From Alistipes sp. (GTDB taxonomy: Bacteria; Bacteroidota; Bacteroidia; Bacteroidales; Rikenellaceae): DNA of 64,000 bases. The position numbers and the translations under genes were made by a program. This document shows positions 9,801 to 16,763 of this stretch, in pieces (within the stretch, counting starts at the first letter, position 1; each line of letters begins with the position of its first letter). The notes beneath the pieces are model-generated. The model was not told the DNA's origin. It saw only the letters and a program-made list of their open reading frames with translations, and searched no databases. The stretch lies in the NCBI GenBank assembly GCA_020026335.1, contig JAHHQO010000012.1:8848-72847 (forward strand), written 5' to 3'.

Positions 9801-10696
9801 TTGTCTTTGTGCAAGAGGATAGTCTTCACACCGCTTTCGAGAATCTGGTCGATGTGCTCCTCTTCCAACACGGTCTCACGGTCAACAATGACATTGTTAC
9901 GCTCGATGGAAACAACCTCACCGGTATCCTCATCGACGAAGTCCTCTACCCATGTGAGCAGGACACGCGCTGCCAGTTTGCGACCTACGGCCTTCTTCAG
10001 ATTGGCCTTGGTGACCTTAATTTCGTCCGCCAGGTCGAAAATCTCAAGAATCTGACGGTCGGTTTCGAAACCAATGGCACGCAACAATGTGGTGACGGGC
10101 AACTTCTTCTTACGGTCGATGTAGGCATACATCACGTTGTTGATGTCGGTTGCGAACTCAATCCACGAACCCTTGAAGGGAATGATACGAGCCGAATAGA
10201 GCTTGGTTCCGTTGGTGTGCATGCTCTCGCCGAAGAATACACCGGGCGAACGATGCAACTGAGATACGATGACACGCTCAGCACCATTGATGACAAAAGT
10301 ACCACGCTCTGTCATGTAGGGAATCATACCGAAATACACGTCCTGCACAACGGTACCGAATTCTTCGTGATCGTTGTCCGTGCAGTACAGCTTGAGTTTA
10401 GCCTTGAGGGGGACACTGTAAGTCAGACCGCGCTCGAGGCACTCCTCGATAGAATAGCGAGGCGGGTCAATATAGTAGTCGATAAACTCCAGAACGAAAT
10501 TGTTCCGGGTATCCGTAATTGGGAAATTCTCCTGGAATACTTTGTAGAGACCTTCGTTTTTACGATTCTCTGCAGTGGTATCCATCTGGAAAAAATCACG
10601 GAATGATTTAAGCTGAATTTCCAACAAGTCGGGATAAGGTACTCGATTCTTGATGGAAGTAAAGCTAATTCTTTGTTGTGTTTTTGCTGTGGACAT
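6836..10696 (-). CDS. rpoB: RNA polymerase beta subunit
   Basis: Beta subunit of RNA polymerase, 1286 aa from the ATG at 10696. An in-frame TTG four codons upstream (10708) is possible, but the ATG starting [17 protein letters not shown] is preferred. Family landmarks appear in order: the rifampicin region [19 protein letters not shown] followed by [30 protein letters not shown], the flap, [15 protein letters not shown], and the C-terminal clamp [20 protein letters not shown]. The rifampicin pocket has the usual residues that I can check (Q in LSQF, D in LDQIN, H and R in HKRRLSALG), so no classical resistance change is apparent. The 237-nt gap after rplL holds no gene. Confidence 0.99.
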   Translation of the reverse strand: [1286 protein letters not shown]

Positions 10697-10933
10697 CGTA
10701 AAATCCAAATTAGTTGAAGTGTAGTTGGCGGGTTACGCTCCCGATAATGCAGGGTAATTATCCCTTAAATGCCCCCGACTTAGGTATACAATACACCCCG
10801 GGAGCACCAATTCCAAAGAACGGACACAGCTCCTAATCGGCACTTCCAGTTCTTTAGAGCAAGAAAAGGCATAGAGCTTATACTACGATAAGCCCTACAC
10901 CTGCTTTAATTTGATGCGAGTTAAGCAGCAATA

Positions 10934-11308
10934 CTACTTAAGCTCAACCTCTGCACCTGCTTCCTCAAGCTGACCCTTGATCTGCTCAGCCTCTTCCTTC
11001 GAAACACCCTCCTTAACAGCCTTGGGTGCACCGTCTACGAGTGCCTTAGCGTCACCGAGCGAAAGACCAGCGATATCCTTAACGACCTTGATTACCTGGA
11101 GCTTTGCCTGACCTGCAGCCTTCAAAATTACATCAAAAGATGTCTTCTCAGCAGCTGCAGCCTCTGCGCCTGCAGCGGGAGCAGCAACTGCTACTGCAGC
11201 AGCAGCGGGCTCAATACCGTACTCCTCCTTGAGGATCTGTGCGAGTTCGTTTACCTCGGTAACCTTCAAGTTTACCAATTCTTCAGCAAGTTTCTTTACG
11301 TCTGCCAT
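10934..11308 (-). CDS. rplL: Ribosomal protein L7/L12
   Basis: Stalk protein of the 50S subunit that recruits elongation factors, 124 aa. It shows the N-terminal dimerisation helices (residues 1-33), an alanine-rich hinge (about 36-54) and the conserved C-terminal domain FDVILKAAGQAKLQVIKVVK through VSKEEAEQIKGQLEEAGAEVELK. It starts 42 nt after rplJ and is followed by a 237-nt spacer before rpoB, a common place for attenuation or processing; no strong U-tailed hairpin was found there. Confidence 0.99.
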   Translation of the reverse strand: MADVKKLAEELVNLKVTEVNELAQILKEEYGIEPAAAAVAVAAPAAGAEAAAAEKTSFDVILKAAGQAKLQVIKVVKDIAGLSLGDAKALVDGAPKAVKEGVSKEEAEQIKGQLEEAGAEVELK

Positions 11309-11350
11309 AGTTGTAAGCTTATTAAATTTTTATTATTTTCTTAATTGTGA

Positions 11351-11875
11351 TTAGTTGTTTCTCGATTCAAGTGTCTTTACGATACCTGCAATCTTCTGAC
11401 CTGCATTACCCTGCAATGCAGAAATAACATTCTTCGCGGGAGACTGCAACAGAGCGATAACGTCTGCGATAAGCTCCTCCTTAGACTTAATGTTACAAAG
11501 TGTCTCGATCTGATCGTCACCGACATAAACACCACCCTCGGCATAAGCTGCCTTCAAAACGGGCTTGTCTGCTGTCTTGCGGAACTCCTTGATCAAAACC
11601 GCGGGGTTCTTAGCAACGTGGGTGAACATAACGGAGGTCGAGCCCTCCAATACTTTTACCAACTCAGCGTCAGCCTTCTCCACCTTCTCCAGAGCCTTAG
11701 CCAAAAGAGTGTTCTTGCACACTACCAGCTTAATCTCCTTCTCGAAGCACTTCTTACGCAAAGCAGCAGTCTGCTCGGCATTCAAAGCCTCGATATCAGT
11801 GATGTAGAAATGGGGATATGCCTCGAGCTGCTCGGCAAGGCTGTTAATAACAACCAACTTTTCTTCCTTAGTCAT
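11351..11875 (-). CDS. rplJ: Ribosomal protein L10
   Basis: Base of the L7/L12 stalk, 174 aa, the usual length. The N-terminal MTKEEKLVVINSLAEQLEAY and the TSVMFTHVAKNPAVLIKEF region are typical. It follows rplA by 15 nt, which is too short for a structured L10 leader upstream, so the E. coli style L10(L12)4 autoregulatory site is absent or lies within rplA. Confidence 0.98.
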   Translation of the reverse strand: MTKEEKLVVINSLAEQLEAYPHFYITDIEALNAEQTAALRKKCFEKEIKLVVCKNTLLAKALEKVEKADAELVKVLEGSTSVMFTHVAKNPAVLIKEFRKTADKPVLKAAYAEGGVYVGDDQIETLCNIKSKEELIADVIALLQSPAKNVISALQGNAGQKIAGIVKTLESRNN

Positions 11876-11890
11876 CTCTTACAATCCTCC

Positions 11891-12589
11891 TTATTTGGTT
11901 TCTACTGATTTGGCATCGATCTGCAAACCGGGACTCATAGTGGTCGAGAGATAAATACTCTTCACATAAGAACCTTTAGCAGCAGCGGGTTTCAACTTGA
12001 TGATTGTGTTCAACACCTCATTGGCGTTCTCTGCAATCTGTTCAGCTGAAAACGAAATCTTGCCTACTGAAGTATGGATGATACCGAACTTGTCGACCTT
12101 GAAGTCGATCTTACCGGCCTTCACCTCATTTACAGCCTTAGCCACGTCCATAGTAACCGTACCGGTTTTGGGGTTAGGCATAAGACCGCGGGGACCGAGG
12201 ATACGACCCAAAGCACCAACTTTACCCATTACGTTAGGAGTACAGATGATAACGTCAACATCGGTCCAACCGGACTTAATCTTGTCAACGTACTCGTCCA
12301 GACCTACATAATCAGCACCTGCTGCCTTAGCGTCTGCCTCTTTCTCGGGAGTACAAAGTACCAATACGCGAACTGTCTTACCTGTTCCGTGGGGAAGGGT
12401 TACGACACCACGTACCATTTGGTTAGCCTTACGGGGATCAACACCCAGGCGTACGTCAATATCTACCGAAGCATCAAATTTTGTGAAAGTGATTTCCTTC
12501 AGAAGACTTGCAGCCTCAGAAAGTTTGTAAGCCTTACCGGCCTCAACCTTTGCGTAAGCGATTTTTTGATTTTTTGTCAATTTACTCAT
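11891..12589 (-). CDS. rplA: Ribosomal protein L1
   Basis: Component of the L1 stalk of the 50S subunit, 232 aa. Recognised by GTGKTVRVLVLCTPEKE, CTPNVMGKVGALGRILGPRGLMPNPKTGTVT and the final GSYVKSIYLSTTMSPGLQID. It starts 8 nt after rplK, the conserved rplK-rplA pair. In other bacteria L1 represses this pair by binding the mRNA; no site was identified here. Confidence 0.99.
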   Translation of the reverse strand: MSKLTKNQKIAYAKVEAGKAYKLSEAASLLKEITFTKFDASVDIDVRLGVDPRKANQMVRGVVTLPHGTGKTVRVLVLCTPEKEADAKAAGADYVGLDEYVDKIKSGWTDVDVIICTPNVMGKVGALGRILGPRGLMPNPKTGTVTMDVAKAVNEVKAGKIDFKVDKFGIIHTSVGKISFSAEQIAENANEVLNTIIKLKPAAAKGSYVKSIYLSTTMSPGLQIDAKSVETK

Positions 12590-12597
12590 CTTCTCAA

Positions 12598-13038
12598 TTA
12601 CTTGTTAGGAAATTCGCCAACAACGCTGATACCCATGCTGCGTGCAGTACCGGCAACCATCTTCATAGCAGCCTCTACTGTAAAACAGTTCATGTCAGGC
12701 ATCTTGTCCTGAGCGATTTCACGAATTTGATCCCAGGTGATCTGACCTACCTTATCACGGTTAGGCTGTGCGGAACCTTTCGCTACCTTAATTGCTTCCT
12801 TAAGTTGAACAGCAACGGGCGGCTGTTTAACAACGAAGTCAAACGACTTGTCGCTGTAAACCGTGATGATAACCGGGAGAACCTTTCCAGCCTTGTCCTG
12901 TGTACGCGCATTGAACTGCTTACAGAAGTCCATGATGTTGACTCCCTTAGAACCCAATGCGGGACCAACCGGGGGCGAAGGATTGGCGGCACCACCTTTA
13001 ATCTGCAATTTGATAAATGCAGCAACCTCTTTTGCCAT
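12598..13038 (-). CDS. rplK: Ribosomal protein L11
   Basis: Forms the GTPase-associated centre with 23S rRNA, 146 aa. The motifs IKLQIKGGAANPSPPVGPALG and ARSMGISVVG are the family N- and C-terminal signatures, and the proline pair of the thiostrepton-site domain (PSPPVGPALG) is intact. It lies 15 nt after nusG in the standard order. Confidence 0.99.
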   Translation of the reverse strand: MAKEVAAFIKLQIKGGAANPSPPVGPALGSKGVNIMDFCKQFNARTQDKAGKVLPVIITVYSDKSFDFVVKQPPVAVQLKEAIKVAKGSAQPNRDKVGQITWDQIREIAQDKMPDMNCFTVEAAMKMVAGTARSMGISVVGEFPNK

Positions 13039-13053
13039 AGTTTACTTGGTTTT

Positions 13054-13614
13054 TTATTCTTTTTCTACTTGTGTGAAACTCAACTCCATAGGAGTTTTGC
13101 GCCCAAATATCTTCACCGATACTGTGAGTTTCTTGCGCTCGTTGTCGATTTCCTCGATGGTACCCTGGAAGCTTGAGAAAGGGCCATCGGTAACCTTGAC
13201 GGTCTCACCGACAACGAATGGTATCTCGTTTTCCTCTTCCATTGAATTCAGCTCATCGACTCTACCGAGGATGCGAGCCACCTCCTGTGGACGGAGCGGT
13301 GTTGCATTCATCTTGCGACTGTCCTCTTTGGTATCGCCCAAAAAGCCGAGCACATTGGGAGTGTTACGAATGATAATCGGAATTTGGCCTACAAAAGCTG
13401 CTTCAACCAACACATAACCCGGATAAGAAACTCTCTCCTTGGAGACCTTCTTTCCGTTACGAATTGAATAGATCTTCTCAGTGGGAATTAACACCTGAGA
13501 AATGTAGTCCTCCAGATGGTTATGACGAATCTCGGACTCGAGGTACTCTTTGACCTTCGCTTCCTTACCGCCAATCGCACGGACCACATACCACTGTTTT
13601 TGAATCTCGCCCAT
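13054..13614 (-). CDS. nusG: Transcription antitermination/pausing factor NusG
   Basis: 186 aa. The N-terminal NGN domain begins WYVVRAIGGKEAKVKEYLE and binds RNA polymerase; the C-terminal KOW motif is seen in VGETVKVTDGPFSSFQGTI. It couples RNA polymerase to the ribosome or Rho. The gene follows secE by 12 nt as in most bacteria. The length is that of core NusG, not of the specialised UpxY/LoaP paralogues tied to capsule or polyketide operons. Confidence 0.97.
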   Translation of the reverse strand: MGEIQKQWYVVRAIGGKEAKVKEYLESEIRHNHLEDYISQVLIPTEKIYSIRNGKKVSKERVSYPGYVLVEAAFVGQIPIIIRNTPNVLGFLGDTKEDSRKMNATPLRPQEVARILGRVDELNSMEEENEIPFVVGETVKVTDGPFSSFQGTIEEIDNERKKLTVSVKIFGRKTPMELSFTQVEKE

Positions 13615-13626
13615 TATTAGTAATAA

Positions 13627-13824
13627 TTAATTGCCAAGATTGCCCAGTGTTCTATAAACGACATCCATGATGTTCTTGAAGCTAATATCCATAGCCAAAA
13701 CAACCACCGCGAATATTGCTGAAGCAATCATCACAACGATGGTCGAACTCTGGAGCTGCGAGAAAGAAGGCCAAGAGACCTTGTTTACAAGCTCGTTATA
13801 GGATTCTTTAAAGTAATTAAGCAT
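13627..13824 (-). CDS. secE: Preprotein translocase subunit SecE
   Basis: Short single-span SecE of 65 aa. The amphipathic segment YFKESYNELVNKVSWPSFSQL is followed by one transmembrane helix (IVVMIASAIFAVVVLAMDI). It clamps SecY in the inner membrane. It sits between tRNA-Trp and nusG. Confidence 0.97.
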   Translation of the reverse strand: MLNYFKESYNELVNKVSWPSFSQLQSSTIVVMIASAIFAVVVLAMDISFKNIMDVVYRTLGNLGN

Positions 13825-13840
13825 TGCTTTCGTATTTTAT

Positions 13841-13914
13841 TGGCAGGAGCAGAGAGATTCGAACTCCCATCAACGGTTTTGGAGACCGCTATTCTGCCCT
13901 TGAACTATGCTCCT
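13841..13914 (-). tRNA. tRNA-Trp (CCA)
   Basis: Cloverleaf on the minus strand: acceptor AGGAGCA/TGCTCCT, anticodon loop TCTCCAA with anticodon CCA, T arm around GTTCGAATC, discriminator G at 13844. The 3' CCA is encoded at 13843-13841, unlike the other tRNAs of the window. The tuf-trnW-secE-nusG arrangement is conserved in many bacteria. Confidence 0.95.
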
Positions 13915-13918
13915 AAAT

Positions 13919-13949
13919 CAAGGAGCAGCACTTGCTGCACTGCTCCTTG
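13919..13949 (-). other. Perfect hairpin between tuf and tRNA-Trp
   Basis: CAAGGAGCAG (13919-13928) and CTGCTCCTTG (13940-13949) form a 10-bp stem with an 11-nt loop, starting 16 nt after the tuf stop and 5 nt before tRNA-Trp. No U-tract follows, so it looks more like a processing or stability element than a terminator. Confidence 0.55.
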
Positions 13950-13965
13950 TTGAACAGTATTGTGA

Positions 13966-15153
13966 TTACTTCACTACTTTCAGGATCTGACCAGCACCTA
14001 CGGTACGACCACCCTCGCGGATTGCGAAACGGAGACCCTCATTGAGAGCTACAGGGTAGATCAACTTAACGGTGATAGTTACGTGGTCACCAGGCATTAC
14101 CATGTCTACGCCCTCGGGAAGGTGAACCTCACCGGTAACGTCCATAGTACGCAGATAGAACTGGGGACGGTAGTTGTTGTGGAAAGGAGTGTGACGACCA
14201 CCCTCTTCCTTCTTCAGGATATAAACCTCAGCCTCGAACTCGGTGTGGGGAGTGATCGAACCGGGCTTAGCAACAACCATACCACGCTTAACGTCCTTCT
14301 TGTCGATACCGCGGAGCAACAAACCTACGTTGTCACCAGCCTCACCCTCATCGAGGAGCTTGCGGAACATCTCGACACCGGTACAAGTCGAGTTCAGAGT
14401 CTTCTCCTCCAAACCTACGATCTCAACGGGATCACCTACGTGGATGATACCAGTCTCGATACGACCTGTAACAACAGTACCACGACCAGTGATAGAGAAG
14501 ATATCCTCAACAGGCATCAAGAAAGGCTTCTCGTTCTCACGCTGGGGAAGAGGAATGTACTCGTCAACAGCGTCCATGAGCTCCATGATCTTCTCCTCCC
14601 ACTTGGGATCGCCGTTCAAGCCACCAAGAGCCGAACCACGGATGATAGGAGCGTTGTCACCATCGTAATCATATTTCGAAAGAAGGTCACGAACCTCCAT
14701 CTCAACGAGGTCGAGCATCTCGGGATCGTCAACCATATCGCACTTGTTCAAGAAAACAACGATACGGGGAACGTTCACCTGGCGAGCCAAAAGTACGTGC
14801 TCGTTAGTCTGGGGCATGGGACCGTCAGTAGCAGCAACAACCAAAATTGCACCGTCCATCTGAGCAGCACCGGTAACCATGTTCTTAACGTAGTCGGCGT
14901 GACCCGGGCAGTCTACGTGAGCATAGTGACGAGAAGCGGTCTGGTACTCAACGTGCGAAGTGTTGATGGTGATACCACGCTCTTTCTCCTCGGGAGCGTT
15001 ATCGATCTGGTCGAAAGAACGAAGCTCAGAAAGGCCCTTCTTTGCGAGAACTGTGGTAATAGCAGCAGTAAGAGTAGTCTTACCGTGGTCTACGTGACCG
15101 ATTGTACCGATGTTCACGTGCGGTTTCGAACGGTCAAATTTTTCTTTTGCCAT
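13966..15153 (-). CDS. tuf: Elongation factor Tu
   Basis: GTPase delivering aminoacyl-tRNA to the ribosome, 395 aa. The P-loop GHVDHGKT spans residues 19-26; DCPGHADYVKNM is the G3 region with the catalytic histidine and NKCD the G4 base-recognition motif. Domains 2 and 3 follow with RTMDVTGEVHLPEGVDMVMPG, and the C-terminus is REGGRTVGAGQILKVVK. It is intact and lies between the three-tRNA cluster and tRNA-Trp, and is very probably cotranscribed with both. Confidence 0.99.
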   Translation of the reverse strand: MAKEKFDRSKPHVNIGTIGHVDHGKTTLTAAITTVLAKKGLSELRSFDQIDNAPEEKERGITINTSHVEYQTASRHYAHVDCPGHADYVKNMVTGAAQMDGAILVVAATDGPMPQTNEHVLLARQVNVPRIVVFLNKCDMVDDPEMLDLVEMEVRDLLSKYDYDGDNAPIIRGSALGGLNGDPKWEEKIMELMDAVDEYIPLPQRENEKPFLMPVEDIFSITGRGTVVTGRIETGIIHVGDPVEIVGLEEKTLNSTCTGVEMFRKLLDEGEAGDNVGLLLRGIDKKDVKRGMVVAKPGSITPHTEFEAEVYILKKEEGGRHTPFHNNYRPQFYLRTMDVTGEVHLPEGVDMVMPGDHVTITVKLIYPVALNEGLRFAIREGGRTVGAGQILKVVK

Positions 15154-15283
15154 AGTATTAAATATTTAAAATTTTATTAAAAATTAATCTTAAAGTTTTA
15201 ATATTCATTTCGCAGAACAAGCGGCAACGCTTTCACCCCCGCCGAACCGGCATTTGATGTAAGCACTACACGCTACTGCTTTG

Positions 15284-15356
15284 AGCGGAAGACGAGGCTC
15301 AAACTCGCGACCCTTAGCTTGGAAGGCTAATGCTCTATCAACTGAGCTACTTCCGC
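15284..15356 (-). tRNA. tRNA-Gly (TCC)
   Basis: Minus-strand cloverleaf with acceptor GCGGAAG/CTTCCGC, D arm AGCTCAGTTGATAGAGC, anticodon stem TTAGC/GCTAA with loop CTTCCAA (anticodon TCC, reads GGA), and T loop TTTGAGC. Discriminator U. CCA is not encoded. Confidence 0.95.
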
Positions 15357-15446
15357 AAAAATACACCGTATCAGAGTTCCTCATCTTTGCTTTTCGAAAC
15401 AAATTCTCAAGACAAAGTCATGCAACTCCAATCGGTTTCTCTAAAG

Positions 15447-15529
15447 TGGGAAGTGATGGATTCGAACCACCGAAGGCGTAAGCCAGCAGATTTACAGTCT
15501 GCCCCATTTGGCCACTCTGGTAACTTCCC
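15447..15529 (-). tRNA. tRNA-Tyr (GTA)
   Basis: Class II tRNA with the long variable arm expected for bacterial tRNA-Tyr. Acceptor GGGAAGT/ACTTCCC, anticodon stem GCAGA/TCTGC with loop CTGTAAA (anticodon GTA), T loop TTCGAAT, discriminator A. Confidence 0.96.
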
Positions 15530-15559
15530 AAATGCTATTGATAAGTCGTGTAAACTTCG

Positions 15560-15633
15560 AGCCGATGGAGGGATTCGAACCCCCGACCAGCTGATTACAA
15601 ATCAGCTGCTCTGGCCAACTGAGCTACATCGGC
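15560..15633 (-). tRNA. tRNA-Thr (TGT)
   Basis: Minus-strand cloverleaf: acceptor GCCGATG/CATCGGC, anticodon stem CTGAT/ATCAG with loop TTGTAAT (anticodon TGT), T arm GGGGG/CCCTC with loop TTCGAAT. It is the promoter-proximal gene of the Thr-Tyr-Gly-tuf transcript. Confidence 0.95.
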
Positions 15634-15659
15634 AAATCAACCTTTATGTTTACGGAGTG

Positions 15660-15691
15660 CAAAGATATGAAAGAAATTTTAATTATGCAAA
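15660..15691 (-). promoter_or_regulatory. Proximal promoter (P2) of the tRNA-tuf-rpl-rpo cluster
   Basis: Read on the minus strand, TATCTTTG (15667-15660) matches TAnnTTTG exactly, and TTTG (15691-15688) lies 20 nt upstream as the -33 element. It is 27 nt before tRNA-Thr. Confidence 0.75.
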
Positions 15692-15743
15692 TTTTTCATC
15701 AAAATTTTTTCATTTTTTACTCTTCTCAAAGAACTCGATGTTT

Positions 15744-15776
15744 CGATTTGCCCCTACACGTTGTGGGGTTAAATCG
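15744..15776 (-). other. Leader hairpin between the tandem promoters
   Basis: CGATTT/AAATCG (15744-15749 with 15771-15776) encloses CCCCTACA/TGTGGGG. It lies inside any transcript from the distal promoter and upstream of the proximal one. No U-tract follows on the minus strand. Confidence 0.45.
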
Positions 15777-15780
15777 GGTG

Positions 15781-15810
15781 CAAAGATATGAAAAGTTTTG
15801 AATACCGCAA
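15781..15810 (-). promoter_or_regulatory. Distal promoter (P1) of the tRNA-tuf-rpl-rpo cluster
   Basis: Minus-strand TATCTTTG (15788-15781), with TTG (15810-15808) 19 nt upstream. It shares a 16-bp identical core (15778-15793) with the proximal promoter (15657-15672), so the two look like a duplicated promoter. Confidence 0.7.
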
Positions 15811-16763
15811 CACAATCGGGCAAAAATATTACACAAGAATGTAAAGTTCTTGCGAAAATCGGTATTTTGAGGTCATTTTCTCTTTTATACCTATTTATAT
15901 ATAATATAGGGACACTCCCATCGCCCCGTTCCCCGATAAAACTCATTCCCGACAGGGTGAAAATACCTACTTTTGACCTGAAAATTTTTCTTCACCGTCC
16001 GCAAAAAATTCCTATCTTTTCCTGCGAAAAATTCTTCCGTGCCCCCAACTTTTTCCCCCACTGCTCCTCTCTTTACCTCCGAACAGGGGCTGAAATTTTC
16101 TCAAAAAATTTTTACTTTTCCTACCGGCGGACGACAAAAACCTGCCGGATACCCTCCGACTCCGCCCCCCCCTCACCATCGCAAATTTTCCAGAAAAAGG
16201 TTGTTTCCCCGTGCGAGACCGCACCCTACAACCCCTCTTTTGCCCTCCTCCCCCATAATGGGGAAATTGCATTTCACCGCTCTGCCACATCTGCGCGCAC
16301 AAGAATGGACAAATCAAGCAATTTATTGCCCACTCTGCCCTCTCTGACCATTCACCACAACCGCCCCGAAGTCGCAATCCGTCCGCCGACCACCGCCACG
16401 CCCGTCTTACGCCCTGTCGCCACTATCGAGATCGCCCCTCCCTAAGGCAGAACGACCGCTCAATCCCGAAAGTTACGACATTTCGTCCTTGCGGCGCACA
16501 GCCCGACACAGAGGGTGAAAAGCAGCGGGAAAAGGCTTCTGGAGGGAGCAGGAATATCTTTAAAAAATTTAAGAAACACCAATCTCCCCAGTGGCGACAA
16601 TCCGAACAAAAAGTGCTGTTCCACGCTCCCGGTAAGCCACTTTCGGGGAAGTCCCTATAATTAGGTATTTCATTCATACACCATAAATTATGTTCTTTAT
16701 TTACGTACCTTTAACCCATATTCAACACGAAATAGACAAATTAACCGATTTATTTTCCCGCTT
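15811..16763. other. Long pyrimidine-rich spacer
   Basis: Divergent gap between the tRNA-tuf cluster and the receptor gene. From about 15915 to 16450 the plus strand is strongly C/T-rich. The one long open frame (15798-16445) is low complexity with no credible start context. An A/T motif TATATATAATATAGGG is at 15896-15911. No gene or RNA is recognised. Confidence 0.6.

Noticed and set aside
8999..10606. 535-codon open frame opposite rpoB
   Set aside because: Antisense shadow of rpoB; no domain, no start context.
11876..11890. L10 leader regulatory RNA before rplJ
   Set aside because: The rplA-rplJ gap is 15 nt, too short for the known leader; nothing comparable is visible.
13054..13614. UpxY/LoaP-type specialised NusG
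   Set aside because: The gene is in the secE-rplK context and has core NusG length and motifs.
15798..16445. 215-codon frame in the spacer before the receptor
   Set aside because: Overlaps the tandem promoter region, low-complexity composition, no homologue recognised.
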